A program made the position numbers and the translations under genes. The notes below the pieces were generated by a model. It was not told the DNA's origin. It worked only from the letters and a program-made list of their open reading frames with translations, and made no database searches. DNA of 64,000 nt from DATAEG01 sp963703085 (GTDB lineage Bacteria > Actinomycetota > Actinomycetes > Mycobacteriales > Jatrophihabitantaceae): positions 2,294,001 through 2,358,000 of the forward strand of contig OY969789.1 of the NCBI GenBank assembly GCA_963703085.1, given 5' to 3'. This document shows, piece by piece, positions 1 to 9,300 of this stretch (within the stretch, counting starts at the first letter, position 1; each line of letters begins with the position of its first letter).

Positions 1-1085
1 TCGAAGCCCTTGTTGATGGCGTCCTGGTGCGAGCCGGAGAAGGACGTGTACACCAAGTCACCGGCGTACGGGTGCCGCTCATGCACGCCGATGCGGTTGC
101 AGTACTCCGCGGTGCGCCGGATTTCGTCGATGTCGCTGAAGTCGATCATCGGGTCGATGCCCTGGCTGTAGAGGTTCAGGCCCAAGGTGACCAGGTCGAC
201 ATTGCCGCTGCGCTCGCCGTTGCCGAACAGGCAGCCTTCGATGCGCTGCGCACCGGCCAGCACGGCCAGCTCGGCATCGGCGGTCGCGGTACCCCGGTCG
301 TTGTGGGTGTGCACCGAGAGCGAGACGAACTCCCGCCGCGACAGGTGACGGGACATCCACTCGATCTGGTCGGCATAGACGTTGGGCGTCGAGCGTTCGA
401 CGGTGCACGGCAGGTTCAGCACGATCTCGCGCTCGGCGTCGGGCTGCCACACATCCATCACCGCCTCGCAGATGTCCAAGGAGAAATCGAGCTCGGTGTC
501 CATGAAAATCTCGGGGGAGTACTCCAGGCCGAACTGGGTGCCGTCCAGGTAGTACTCGGCGAACTTCATGATGTGTTGGATGCCGTGCACGGCAACGGCC
601 TGGCACTCGCTGCGCCCGTCGCCCGGGAAGCCGAACACGACCCGGCGGAACACCGGTGCCGCCGCGTTGTACATGTGCACCGTCGCGCGAGATGCGCCGA
701 TGAGGGACTGCACAGTGCGCTCGATGAGGTCTTCCCGGGCCTGCGTCAGCACCGAGATGCAGACGTCGTCGGGCACCTTGCCGTCCTCGATCAGCTCGCG
801 CACGAAGGCGAAGTCGGTTGCACTCGCTGCCGGGAAGCCGACCTCGATTTCCTTGTAGCCCATCCGGACGAGCAGATCGAACATGGCGTGTTTGCGCGCC
901 GAGTTCATCGGGTCGATCAGGGCCTGGTTGCCGTCGCGCAGGTCGGTGGACAGCCATCGCGGTGCCTGCTCGATGCGGCGCGACGGCCACTGTCGGTCCG
1001 GTAAGTCGACCTGCGGGAAGCGGGCGTAGCGGTGAAAGGGCATACCCGAGGACTGGGCGACGACGTGCGGATTGCTGGTGCTCAT
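1..1085 (-). CDS. leuA: 2-isopropylmalate synthase, 3' end outside window
   Basis: Cytosolic enzyme condensing acetyl-CoA with 2-oxoisovalerate, the first committed step of leucine synthesis. The minus strand reads open from the ATG at 1083-1085 to the window edge, about 361 residues. I read the catalytic-domain opening STDLRDGNQAL, the metal-binding SVHTHNDRGTA, and LVYTSFSGSHQDAINKGF near the edge, all diagnostic of the long actinobacterial LeuA. The remaining barrel end and the leucine-sensing dimer domain are outside. A Shine-Dalgarno AGGAG (1095-1099) sits 9 bases before the ATG and fixes the start. Expression is probably controlled by the leader at 1117-1206. In M. tuberculosis leuA is next to ask-asd; here those genes are 17 kb away. 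Confidence 0.97.
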   Translation of the reverse strand, partial: MSTSNPHVVAQSSGMPFHRYARFPQVDLPDRQWPSRRIEQAPRWLSTDLRDGNQALIDPMNSARKHAMFDLLVRMGYKEIEVGFPAASATDFAFVRELIEDGKVPDDVCISVLTQAREDLIERTVQSLIGASRATVHMYNAAAPVFRRVVFGFPGDGRSECQAVAVHGIQHIMKFAEYYLDGTQFGLEYSPEIFMDTELDFSLDICEAVMDVWQPDAEREIVLNLPCTVERSTPNVYADQIEWMSRHLSRREFVSLSVHTHNDRGTATADAELAVLAGAQRIEGCLFGNGERSGNVDLVTLGLNLYSQGIDPMIDFSDIDEIRRTAEYCNRIGVHERHPYAGDLVYTSFSGSHQDAINKGF

Positions 1086-1116
1086 GAGGTGCTGCTCCTG
1101 ACCGGTAGAACGGGAT

Positions 1117-1178
1117 CCGGTCGGCGCAGCCTTACGTCCCGCGACGAGGGCCGACCGGTGGTTACCGGTTCTCGTCGC
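1117..1178 (-). promoter_or_regulatory. leuA attenuator: two competing hairpins
   Basis: Two inverted repeats share one segment. Arms 1171-1178 and 1141-1148 (GCGACGAG/CTCGTCGC) enclose a second complementary ACCGGT pair (1154-1159 with 1164-1169). Alternatively 1150-1158 pairs with 1117-1125 (CCGGTCGGC/GCCGACCGG, 9 bp). The folds cannot coexist, so leader-ribosome position can choose between them. There is no U-run after the second stem, so whether it stops transcription or hides the leuA ribosome site is open. Confidence 0.65.
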
Positions 1179-1206
1179 GGCGGCGAAGGAGCAGCGCGCG
1201 CAGCAT
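1162..1206 (-). CDS. leuL: leuA leader peptide
   Basis: A 14-codon reading frame translating as MLRALLLRRRDENR, with four leucine codons (CTG, CTG, CTC, CTT) in its first seven positions, ends 76 bases before leuA. Such leucine-rich leaders sense charged tRNA-Leu through ribosome stalling. Its stop codon lies inside the hairpin at 1141-1178. No strong Shine-Dalgarno is visible upstream, so the leader may start close to the transcript 5' end. Leader-peptide control of leuA is established in actinobacteria; this particular peptide is inferred from position and codon content. Confidence 0.8.
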   Translation of the reverse strand: MLRALLLRRRDENR

Positions 1207-1268
1207 GATGGCCCTCAGCCTAGCCCACCGAGGGAGGCAGAAAGAAGCCGAGCCGATCGGCACCGGGG

Positions 1269-2051
1269 TCACGGATGTCCGGTGGCGATATGGATCTGCA
1301 CCTCGACGCCGTCGGGATCGGTCACCCGGAGTCTCGGTACGCCCCGGTCGTCCACTCGGGCATCCGGATAGCCGGCCGCGACCAGTTGACCAGTCAACGC
1401 GTCCAGGTCGTGGTGAGTCTCGAAGCTGAGCTCGACGAGAGCCGGTGGTGCCGCCGGGTTGTCCACCGACACCGGACCGGCGGGCACTCCGTCGGGACCC
1501 GGCGGGTGCAACCCGATCGTTCCGGCAGCCGGCCGCTGCCCGTCCAGCGGCTGGAAGTGCGCACTGCCGCCCGGCCGCGGACGGAACCCCAGTGACGTGT
1601 AGAAGGCCGAATCGGTTGCGAAGTCGGCGCTGAACCGAATCGCCAGCACGTTGAGGTCGTTCGGCGCCGGGTCGTGTGCCTGGTAGCCGTAGAGGTCGCG
1701 TTGCCGCTCGTTGATCCAGATCCCGTCGCCGTGCGGGTCGCGGATCGCCGCGTGCCGCCCGTACGACTCGTCCCAGTGAATGCTGTCGAGGCCGGCTTCG
1801 GCCAAGCCGTCAACCGTCGTGTCGAGATCGCTGACCTCGAAGCCCAACTCGACCTGACCGGCGGCAAGCCCGATGAATGACGAGGCTGTCCGGTGCAGCA
1901 TCACCAACCCGGCACCGGCTACGTAGTCGACGAACCTGTCGTCCGCAGTCGTGATGCGCCGAGACAGCCCGAGCGCGTCGAAGAATGCCGCCAACCGGGG
2001 CACGTCCTCCGAGTAGCGCACCGCCAGCGCGGTGAAGTCGAGGCCGGTCAT
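1269..2051 (-). CDS. two-domain VOC (glyoxalase/bleomycin-resistance fold) protein
   Basis: Residues about 5-115 and 130-258 form two vicinal-oxygen-chelate modules. Module 1 begins TGLDFTALAVRYSEDVPRLA and ends in an IRDPHGDGIWI segment; module 2 begins LNVLAIRFSADFATDSAFY and ends RVTDPDGVEVQIHIATGHP. The DPxG turn before the last strand is typical of the fold. The start ATG overlaps the stop of the upstream ribbon-helix-helix gene by four bases (ATGA), so the two are probably translationally coupled. Substrate is unknown: families with this layout include glyoxalases, extradiol dioxygenases and antibiotic-binding proteins. Confidence 0.85.
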   Translation of the reverse strand: MTGLDFTALAVRYSEDVPRLAAFFDALGLSRRITTADDRFVDYVAGAGLVMLHRTASSFIGLAAGQVELGFEVSDLDTTVDGLAEAGLDSIHWDESYGRHAAIRDPHGDGIWINERQRDLYGYQAHDPAPNDLNVLAIRFSADFATDSAFYTSLGFRPRPGGSAHFQPLDGQRPAAGTIGLHPPGPDGVPAGPVSVDNPAAPPALVELSFETHHDLDALTGQLVAAGYPDARVDDRGVPRLRVTDPDGVEVQIHIATGHP

Positions 2052-2215
2052 CGGAGTGGTCCACGCTGCACGTAGTCCGACAGCGCGCGCTCCACGAGCG
2101 CGGACAGGCTGCCTCCCTCGTCGATCGCGCGGTGCTTGACCGCGCGGACGAGATCGGCGGGCAGGTAGACGTTGAACTGCACCTTGGGTTCGGGCAATCC
2201 TCGCTCCGCAGGCAT
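2048..2215 (-). CDS. small ribbon-helix-helix (CopG/Arc-like) protein
   Basis: A 55-residue protein from the ATG at 2213-2215. The segment VQFNVYLPADLVRAVKHRA followed by DEGGSLSALVERALSDYVQ has the beta strand plus two helices of RHH DNA-binding proteins, such as antitoxins and small autoregulators. An open frame runs further upstream but its sequence there is arginine/proline-rich and antisense-like, so the short form is preferred. It overlaps the VOC gene by four bases. A two-gene toxin-antitoxin module is conceivable from size and overlap, but the partner is not a known toxin fold; local autoregulation is the simpler reading. Confidence 0.7.
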   Translation of the reverse strand: MPAERGLPEPKVQFNVYLPADLVRAVKHRAIDEGGSLSALVERALSDYVQRGPLR

Positions 2216-2273
2216 GGCTAGGATTCTAGGAGCTCCGACCGGCGACCCGGTGGCGTGCCGCCCAGGACAGGGG

Positions 2274-2978
2274 TCAGCCCCGATAGCACAGCGAAGGGTT
2301 GAACACGCCCGTGGGCGAGGCCACGAACAGCCGCATCTGCGGCTTGCCGATCGGCTGACCCGGAGGGAACTGCGCATCCGCGCAGGCGGCGAAAAGCATG
2401 CCGCTGGTGCTCAGCTTGAGCACGCTGGTCGGCTTCCTGAGCAGTGTCGCGCCGGCGTGCAGCGCCCAGGTACGGACCGTGGCCTGATCGGTCCTGGTCG
2501 ACGGGCCGGCATCGGTGCAGATCGGCATGATCGCGTCCAGCGTGCTGCCGATGATGCCGCTGCAAGAGATCTCGGCGACCTCGCCGTTGTCCTGGTACTG
2601 CACCATCACGCTGCGTTCGGATGCGTACCCGGCGCCTTCGCGGTAGTACGTGATGATCGAGATGCCGAGCACCGGCGACCGTGCCGTGCGGTGGCTGACC
2701 AAGCCGCCCTGACGGGCCTGCCCGATGACCTTCGTGGAGTTGACGCAGCTCAGCATCGGCAGCGGGCTCTTCACCCTGGCCGGCGGCGGGGTCGGGCACG
2801 GATCAGCCGGAGCAGACGGCGAGGAGCTGCCCGTCGGGCTGGGCAGGTTTGCCGACGAGCTGGAACGGGAACCGGAGGAGGTGCCGTGCTGGTCCGACGA
2901 TGTGGACGAGCAGGACACCATCAGCACAACAAGAAGCGAAACCAGTGCTACGGGTACGTAGCGACGAGCCCGATGCAT
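2274..2978 (-). CDS. putative lipoprotein, unknown function
   Basis: A 234-residue protein starting MHRARRYVPVALVSLLVVLM and continuing VSCSS, a lipoprotein signal peptide with Cys at about residue 23. A Ser/Thr/Gly linker (about 24-58) leads to an extracellular domain with several cysteines (PCPTPPP, LSCVNSTK, ISCSGIIG, PICTDAG, AACADAQ, NPSLCYRG), so disulfides are likely. It is divergent from the first ESX gene with 76 bases between the starts. The family is not recognised with confidence; proximity to the ESX locus is suggestive only. Confidence 0.75.
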   Translation of the reverse strand: MHRARRYVPVALVSLLVVLMVSCSSTSSDQHGTSSGSRSSSSANLPSPTGSSSPSAPADPCPTPPPARVKSPLPMLSCVNSTKVIGQARQGGLVSHRTARSPVLGISIITYYREGAGYASERSVMVQYQDNGEVAEISCSGIIGSTLDAIMPICTDAGPSTRTDQATVRTWALHAGATLLRKPTSVLKLSTSGMLFAACADAQFPPGQPIGKPQMRLFVASPTGVFNPSLCYRG

Positions 2979-3054
2979 GGTCACGTATCGTAATGTGGCT
3001 GGGGGCCATAGGGGGATTTGGCCGGACAGCCGGGTTGGGACAGAAGGAGTATTG

Positions 3055-3465
3055 ATGGCGGACTTGCACATCAAGCCGGCGGAGCTGAAGAAGTTCGCCG
3101 CATCGGCATCGGCGCAAGCGAGCGCGCTGCAGGATCAGCTGACCTCGGTCACGATCCCGGACGCCGCCTTCGGCACGTTCGACGAGGCCACGCTCCTTGC
3201 CGGAAAGCTGAATCAGCAGTTGAGCGAGGTGCAGGCTCGGCTGTCGGCATCCATGAACATCTTGCGGTCCCTGGCCCAAGCCGCCGACCTGGCGGCCGGC
3301 ATGGTCGGCCAGTCGGACGCGGTCGTCGAGCAGCAGATGAAGAGCATCAACAAGGTCTTGAACACCGCCGAGCAGACGCTGGCCCGAGCTCCACAGCCGC
3401 CTCAGGGTGAGCAGAACGGAACTCAGCCCACGCCCGCTCAGCACGGCGGTGCCCGGCCGGTCTAA
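3055..3465 (+). CDS. EspC-like type VII secretion-associated protein
   Basis: A 136-residue helical protein, ATG at 3055 preceded by AAGGAG (3044-3049), which rules out the longer frame from 2977. The segment SVTIPDAAFGTFDEATLLAG followed by long amphipathic helices resembles the EspC/T7SS-target family (about 100 residues), with a Gln/Pro-rich tail. No tyrosine is present, so the usual YxxxD/E export signal is absent. It is first in the locus, 100 bases before another WXG-type protein. Likely role: secreted substrate or partner of the ESX machine. Confidence 0.7.
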   Translation: MADLHIKPAELKKFAASASAQASALQDQLTSVTIPDAAFGTFDEATLLAGKLNQQLSEVQARLSASMNILRSLAQAADLAAGMVGQSDAVVEQQMKSINKVLNTAEQTLARAPQPPQGEQNGTQPTPAQHGGARPV

Positions 3466-3565
3466 TGACGCACGATAGGCAGTATCCCGCGCCGGTCGCG
3501 CTCGTAAGAGATCACGTGGCGCGCAGCAGATGGCGCCGGTCAACGGTGGCAAAGAGAGGTACGCA

Positions 3566-4918
3566 GTGACCGATTTCGACTCGATGAGTCACGAACAGAT
3601 CTACCAGGCGGTCAAGGCCGGTCAGCTCGACGCTCTGAAGAGCGCGCAGGCCACCATCACCAGCATGCACAAGACCGTCACCGACCATATGACGGCGATG
3701 GACACCATCCTCAAGCAGCTGAATGGGGCCTGGACCGATCCGGGCGGCGACCGCCTCTACAACGCCATGTCCAAGACGGTCAGCTACGTACACGAGATTC
3801 AGCGCGCTCACGTCGTGGAGTCCTCGGGAAGCATCACCCAGGTGATGGCCTCGGCGCACGAAAAGCTCGCGTCCACGCAGACCACGATGCCCGAGCCGCC
3901 CGCGGTGCCGGTCGACCAGCAGCGCGAGAACTTCGACAAGGCGGTCAAGGCACAAGGCGACGCGATGAGCATGCGCACGGCGAACATGCTCACCCAGATG
4001 AGCAAGGCCCAGGCCGACGACAAGAAGGCCGTGGCCATGGCCAAGGCGCTGGCCAACACGTACAAGGCCGAGGCCGCGAAGATGAACACTCCGGAGCCGA
4101 CGCCGAAGACCGGCGCGAACCTCCCGGGCGGGTCCGGAACGCAGCCGACCGGACACCCGACCGGGAGCACGGGCACCACGACCATCTCCGACCCCGGCCC
4201 GCATACCGGGGTGGCGCCGGTCAAGCAGGTGACCACCCCCACCGACGGTGGCCACGTCACCCAGCTGCCGCCGGACCCCAACACCGGGTCGCATTCCGGG
4301 ACTGACGGCAACGCCGGGAACACCGGGGGCACCGGTGCCGACGACTCCTCGAATGTGACCACCACCGGATTCGGCAACTACGGCGGAAGCGGCGGCAGCA
4401 CTCTGTCCGGCGGCGTGCTCACCGGCGCCCTGGCCATCGGCGGTGCGGCCGCGCTGGCGAAGGCCGCTGCCGCGGCTCGGGCCCAGCAGATGGCCCTGAC
4501 CGAGCAGCGCGCACTGGCCCAGCAGGAGCTGACCGGCGAAGAGAGCCAGGCCATGTCGTTCCAGCGGCAGGCCGCGCTGAACGCACAGCAGCGCGGCATC
4601 CTGGCCAGCGAGCAGGGCATGATGTCGCAGGAGCAGCGGATGCTCGCAGCCCAACAGCGCTCGATGATGGCCAACGAGCGTGGGGCGCTCACCGCCGAGG
4701 AGCGGGCCATGATGGCCGCCGGCCAACGTGGCGTGGTGCCCGGTCAGCTCGGCGGCAAGGCCGGCGCCGGGGCAACCGGTGCCCGGACGGCGGGCCGCGG
4801 CGGATTCAGCCCGCACGGTGTCGTCGGCGGCGAGGGCGCCGAGCGCGTCACCTGGCTGGTCGAGGACCGCGACCTCTACGACCCGGATCCGGGCGTCAAG
4901 CCCGTCCTGGACGACTAG
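3566..4918 (+). CDS. large WXG-type ESX protein with Gly/Thr-rich linker and 22-residue repeats
   Basis: A 450-residue protein; GTG start at 3566 with AGAGAGG just upstream. Residues 1-175 are helical with a WXG-like turn (LNGAWTDPGGDRLY). A low-complexity Thr/Gly/Pro region (about 180-295) follows, then an Ala/Gln/Met/Arg coiled-coil section containing two adjacent 22-residue repeats at 4574-4639 and 4640-4705, and a conserved-looking tail (TWLVEDRDLYDPDPG). The layout recalls EspB/PPE-like cargo, but no PPE motif is seen. Its partner could be the EspC-like product of the preceding gene. Function is inferred from position only. Confidence 0.75.
   Translation: MTDFDSMSHEQIYQAVKAGQLDALKSAQATITSMHKTVTDHMTAMDTILKQLNGAWTDPGGDRLYNAMSKTVSYVHEIQRAHVVESSGSITQVMASAHEKLASTQTTMPEPPAVPVDQQRENFDKAVKAQGDAMSMRTANMLTQMSKAQADDKKAVAMAKALANTYKAEAAKMNTPEPTPKTGANLPGGSGTQPTGHPTGSTGTTTISDPGPHTGVAPVKQVTTPTDGGHVTQLPPDPNTGSHSGTDGNAGNTGGTGADDSSNVTTTGFGNYGGSGGSTLSGGVLTGALAIGGAAALAKAAAAARAQQMALTEQRALAQQELTGEESQAMSFQRQAALNAQQRGILASEQGMMSQEQRMLAAQQRSMMANERGALTAEERAMMAAGQRGVVPGQLGGKAGAGATGARTAGRGGFSPHGVVGGEGAERVTWLVEDRDLYDPDPGVKPVLDD
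4574..4705 (+). repeat. two in-frame 66-bp (22-residue) coding repeats
   Basis: Unit 1 encodes ALNAQQRGILASEQGM then MSQEQR; unit 2 encodes MLAAQQRSMMANERGA then LTAEER. The shared pattern xLxAQQRxxxAxExG...xER can be split into 11-residue halves, a hendecad spacing typical of long coiled coils. Flanking sequence on both sides looks like weaker copies. Confidence 0.7.
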
Positions 4919-4946
4919 TCACCGGCGGTCAGGGTCCGCCGGCCGA

Positions 4947-6155
4947 TCAGGCCGACTCCCACCGGCGCCGGCGGGCGCGACGCACGGCGGCGAGCGCGGC
5001 TCCTGCCGCCAAGGCGCAGCCGATGAGACCGATGCCGAGGTAAGCCCCGGCGAACCGGTGTCCGGGGCGGTCCGGAGCGGGCAACGTAACCGCGCCGATG
5101 CGTGGTCCGGCGGCCGGGCTCGGCGGTGCCGTCAGCGACGCGGGCAAGGCGATCGCCGCATACGGGTTCACCGTCCCCCATCCCTCGGTGGGCGACGGCA
5201 GCGCCGCCGCCGGGTGGTCCGCGGAGTACTCCAGCCGCGCGACGACGGTGGCTACCGGTAGCGAACCGCTCGCGCCGCGCATCAACGCGACGGTGCCGCC
5301 GACCAGTGCGGCAGCCGCGGCTGATCCGGACACGCCGAGGCGGTACTTGTGCCCGTTGACGCTCATCCCGGCGAGGTTGCTCCCGGGCGCGACGACGTCG
5401 AGGAACTTTCCGTGGACCGGGTTGTCACTGCCGGAGGTGGGCTGCACCCCGACCCCGATCACGTTGTCGTATTGCGCCGGATAGCTGCTCTTCACGCCGG
5501 GATCGTCGCCGACCGCCGCCACCACTACCGTGCCCGCCTTGATCGCCTTCCGCACGCTCGTCTTGAGCGCCGCCGAGTCGCCGCACGGAGCCGCGACGAC
5601 GACGACCTTCGCGCCGCGGCCGACTGCTTCGTCGATGCCGGCCGATACTCGGGCCGGTGTGGGTGCGGTGTCGGTACCGGACTGGATGCGGATGGACAGA
5701 ACCGTGGCATCGGGTGCGACGCCGGGAAGCTGCTTCGACCCGTCGTGGCCGGCAATCAGGCCGGCGTCGGCAGTACCGCGACCGTCGCAATCCAGCAGGC
5801 CCGAGCTTGCCGCGTCGCCGGCGTGATTGCCGCCGTCGACCAGCCGACCGGAAAGGACGGTGCTGCCCAATGCTGCGGCCACTCCGGTGTCCAGCAGCGC
5901 GACGGTCACCCCGGCGCCTCGGTTCAGCGCCCAAGCCGCCTGCGGCTGAAGACTGGTCAGATAACCGGACTGGGCGGCACTGACCGACGGTGCCGTCTGC
6001 TGCTGCGGTGGCGTGCAGGCCGGCGGCGGCGCTGCCTGGGCCACCTCGATCCCGACCGGCAACACGGACAGCAGAGCTGCGATGAGACCGACGACGGTGA
6101 CCCGGCGAAGTGCAGGAGGGCGGGTCGTCGGAAGCGACGTCATCCGGTGGCGCAT
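4947..6155 (-). CDS. mycP: mycosin-like subtilase with altered catalytic residues
   Basis: A 402-residue protein with signal peptide (about 15-41), subtilase domain (80-335), proline-rich linker and C-terminal membrane helix followed by RRARRRRWE, the mycosin architecture. The catalytic Asp region is intact (VALLDTGV, D89). The usual DCDGHGT motif reads DCDGRGT, so the catalytic His is Arg126 (codon CGC at 5778-5780). The oxyanion Asn position reads GDD (216-218), and the serine block is degenerate (GVSGSAAAAALVGG). Hence it is probably a non-proteolytic mycosin, perhaps retained for its structural role in the ESX complex. It faces eccC across 192 bases, where I see no clear promoter. Confidence 0.88.
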   Translation of the reverse strand: MRHRMTSLPTTRPPALRRVTVVGLIAALLSVLPVGIEVAQAAPPPACTPPQQQTAPSVSAAQSGYLTSLQPQAAWALNRGAGVTVALLDTGVAAALGSTVLSGRLVDGGNHAGDAASSGLLDCDGRGTADAGLIAGHDGSKQLPGVAPDATVLSIRIQSGTDTAPTPARVSAGIDEAVGRGAKVVVVAAPCGDSAALKTSVRKAIKAGTVVVAAVGDDPGVKSSYPAQYDNVIGVGVQPTSGSDNPVHGKFLDVVAPGSNLAGMSVNGHKYRLGVSGSAAAAALVGGTVALMRGASGSLPVATVVARLEYSADHPAAALPSPTEGWGTVNPYAAIALPASLTAPPSPAAGPRIGAVTLPAPDRPGHRFAGAYLGIGLIGCALAAGAALAAVRRARRRRWESA

Positions 6156-6347
6156 GCTCCGATCCTCACATGTCGCGGCTGACTGCCGCTGCCGGCCATC
6201 CGGTGAGGCGGAGGGCTGGTATCGGTTTGCGGCGAACTACCATCTACACGACCACCGGGCGCGAACGATCCCCTCACCTCGAGTGGGGCGACTGCGCCCT
6301 CAACGCACTGGCCGAGGCACGGCCCCGGCGGAGGAGGTGACGGCAGC

Positions 6348-9300
6348 GTGGCGCTGACCGTGTTCCGCCGACCGCCGCGGCGCGAACCGCCCCCCATGCC
6401 GGTCGGCGCGGTGGAGCTGCACAGCCCACCGGCAGTCCCCGAGAAGGTCAAGAGCGGTGCCGGCGACTGGCTGATGGCGCTGCCCATGCTCGGTGGTGTC
6501 GGCTCGATGGCGTTCATGTTCGCCGGCTCGGGTGGACGCAGCACGAACATGGCATCCAGCGTCATGTTCGGCATGTCCTCGCTCGGAATGGGCGCAGCCC
6601 AGCTTGGCCGGATGGGTGGCGGGGAGCGCCGCAAGCGCCTCACCGCCGAACGCCGTGACTACATGCGCCACCTGTCCCAGGTACGGCGGCGAGCGCGCAG
6701 CGCCTCCGTCGAACAACGTGAGGCATTGCGCTGGCTGCACCCGGAGCCGTTCGGGTTGCTGTCTCTGGCGGCCACCGACCGGCTGTGGGAGCGCCGGCCC
6801 TTCGACCCGGACTTCGGCACCGTGCGACTGGGCCGCGGCTCCCAGCAACTCGCCCTGGAATTGCAGCTTCCGGAAACCCAGCCGATGGAGGACGTCGAGC
6901 CGCTGTCCGCGGCGGCGCTGCGCCGGTTCACCCGGGTGAACGGCGTCGTTCCGGACCTTCCCGTCGCTGTGGCCATCCGGTCGTTCGCCCGGATCCTGCT
7001 GGAGGGCCCGCTGCCGGCCCGCCGCGAGTTGATGCGCGGCATCATCGCCCAGGCGATCACCTGGCACGCGCCGACCGAATTGGTCATCGCACTGTGTGTC
7101 GATGCCGAGGGCGCCCGGGAATGGGATTGGCTGAAGTGGGTGCCGCACCTGCAACACCCCACCCGCGCGGACAGCTCCGGCCCGGTGCGTTACGTCAACG
7201 ACGACCTCGACGAGCTCGAAGACCTGCTAGCCGATGATCTCGCCGGGCGACCCTGGTTCGGCCGGGACAACGAGCCGCTCGTCGATCGCCCGCACGTCAT
7301 CGTCATCGTCGACGGCGGAAAGCCCAGCGACGAGGGCCAGCTGAGCAACGGCGGGCTGCAGGGTGTCACCGTGTTCGATCTGAGTCGCTCGCTGCCGGCC
7401 GCTCCGGAGCTGCAGTCGATCCGGCTGCGTACCGACGGCGAGGACGTCGTCGCCGTCGAGGTCGACCGGATCGGTCAGGAAATCCTCACGCCGGTCGCCG
7501 AGCAGGACCGGATGTCCCGCGTCGAAGCGCTGGAACTGGCTCGCGTCGTCGCGCCGATGCGCATGCCCCTGGACGGTGACGACGACCAGCCGCTGTCGGT
7601 GGCCACCGGCCTCACCGACCTGCTCGGAGTGAGTGACGCACGCACCATCGATCCGGCGGTCACCTGGCGCCCGCGCCCGCAGCGCGAACGGCTGCGGGTG
7701 GCCATCGGTGTCGGCTCGAACGGCGCGCCCGTGGAGCTGGACATCAAGGAAGCGGCTCAGGGTGGCATGGGGCCGCACGGACTGCTGATCGGCGCGACCG
7801 GATCGGGTAAGTCCGAGCTGCTGCGCACCCTGGTGCTCGGCCTGGCGATGACCCACTCGCCGGAGATCCTGAATTTCATCCTGGTCGACTTCAAGGGTGG
7901 CGCGACGTTCACCCGCCTCGACGAGTTGCCGCACACCTCGGCGGTGATCACCAACCTGGCCGAAGAGCTGACCCTCGTCGATCGCATGCAGGACGCCATC
8001 TCCGGCGAGGTCAACCGGCGACAGGAACTGCTGCGCACCGCGGGCAACTACGCATCGCTGCGTGACTACGACGCGGCCCGGGCCAGCGGCGCAGAACTCG
8101 AGCCGCTGCCCACGCTGTTCGTCGTCGTCGACGAGTTCAGCGAGTTGCTCAGCGCGAAGCCGGACTTCATCGACCTGTTCGTGATGATCGGCCGAGTCGG
8201 CCGCTCGCTGGGGGTGCACCTGTTGCTCGCCTCGCAGCGGCTGGAGGAGGGCAAGCTGCGCGGTCTGGACACCTACCTTTCCTATCGCATCGGGTTGAAG
8301 ACGTTCTCCGCCGCGGAATCGCGCGTCGTCCTGGGTGTGCCGGACGCGTATGAGCTGCCGACCTCTCCGGGTAACGGGTACTTGAAGTACGACACCGATT
8401 CGATGACGCGGTTCAAGGCCGCGTACGTCTCCGGGCCGTACAAGGTCGGGCAGGCCGCCGGCGTCGTCGACCGGTCCTCGCTGACCTGGAGCAAGTACGA
8501 ACTCTGGTCCGAGCGGGCCGATGACGAGGGCGAGGCCAGCAGCGGAGCCGTCGCACCGGCGACCGGCCAGGTACCGAGCGTGATGGACGTGGTGCTCGGC
8601 CGGCTGCGCGATCACGGCACCGAGGCGCACCGGGTGTGGCTGCCGCCGTTGGACGAGCCAGCCTCGCTGGACTCGCTCATCCCCGGCCTGGAGGACACTG
8701 AGGAGCAGGGATTCACCTCCCCGCACTCCCGACTGCGCGGCCGACTTGCCGCTCCCGCGGGTCTGGTCGATCTGCCCTACGAGCAGCGTCGGGAGCAGTT
8801 GCTGCTGGACTTCTCCGGTGCGGCCGGCCACGGCGCCATCGTGGGCGGGCCGCAGTCGGGCAAGTCCACCCTGTTGCGCAGCATCATCTCGTCCCTGGCC
8901 CTGCTGAACACCCCGGAGGAAGTGCAGTTCTACTGCCTGGACTTCGGTGGTGGCTCACTCACCGGTCTGGCCTCGCTGCCGCACGTCGGGGTGGTGGCCA
9001 ACCGGCTGCAGCAGGACCTGGTCAACCGGACGGTCAACCAGGTGGCCGGCCTGCTGGACCGTCGCGAAGCTTCCTTCGTCACCGCGGGAGTCGACTCGAT
9101 CGCGACGTGGCGCCGTCAGGTCCGGTCCGGTGAGCTCAGCGGCGACGGCTACGGCGACGTGTTCCTGGTGCTCGACGGGATGGGTGTGCTGCGCGACAAG
9201 TACGAGGACCTCGAGCCGGTGATCACGTCGATCGCCTCGCGTGGTCTCAACTTCGGTGTACACGTACTCATTGCCGCTTCCCGGTGGGCCGAGGTGCGTC

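Noticed and set aside
2048..2215. RHH/VOC as a toxin-antitoxin module
   Set aside because: No toxin fold or lethal activity is suggested by the VOC protein; overlap alone is not enough.
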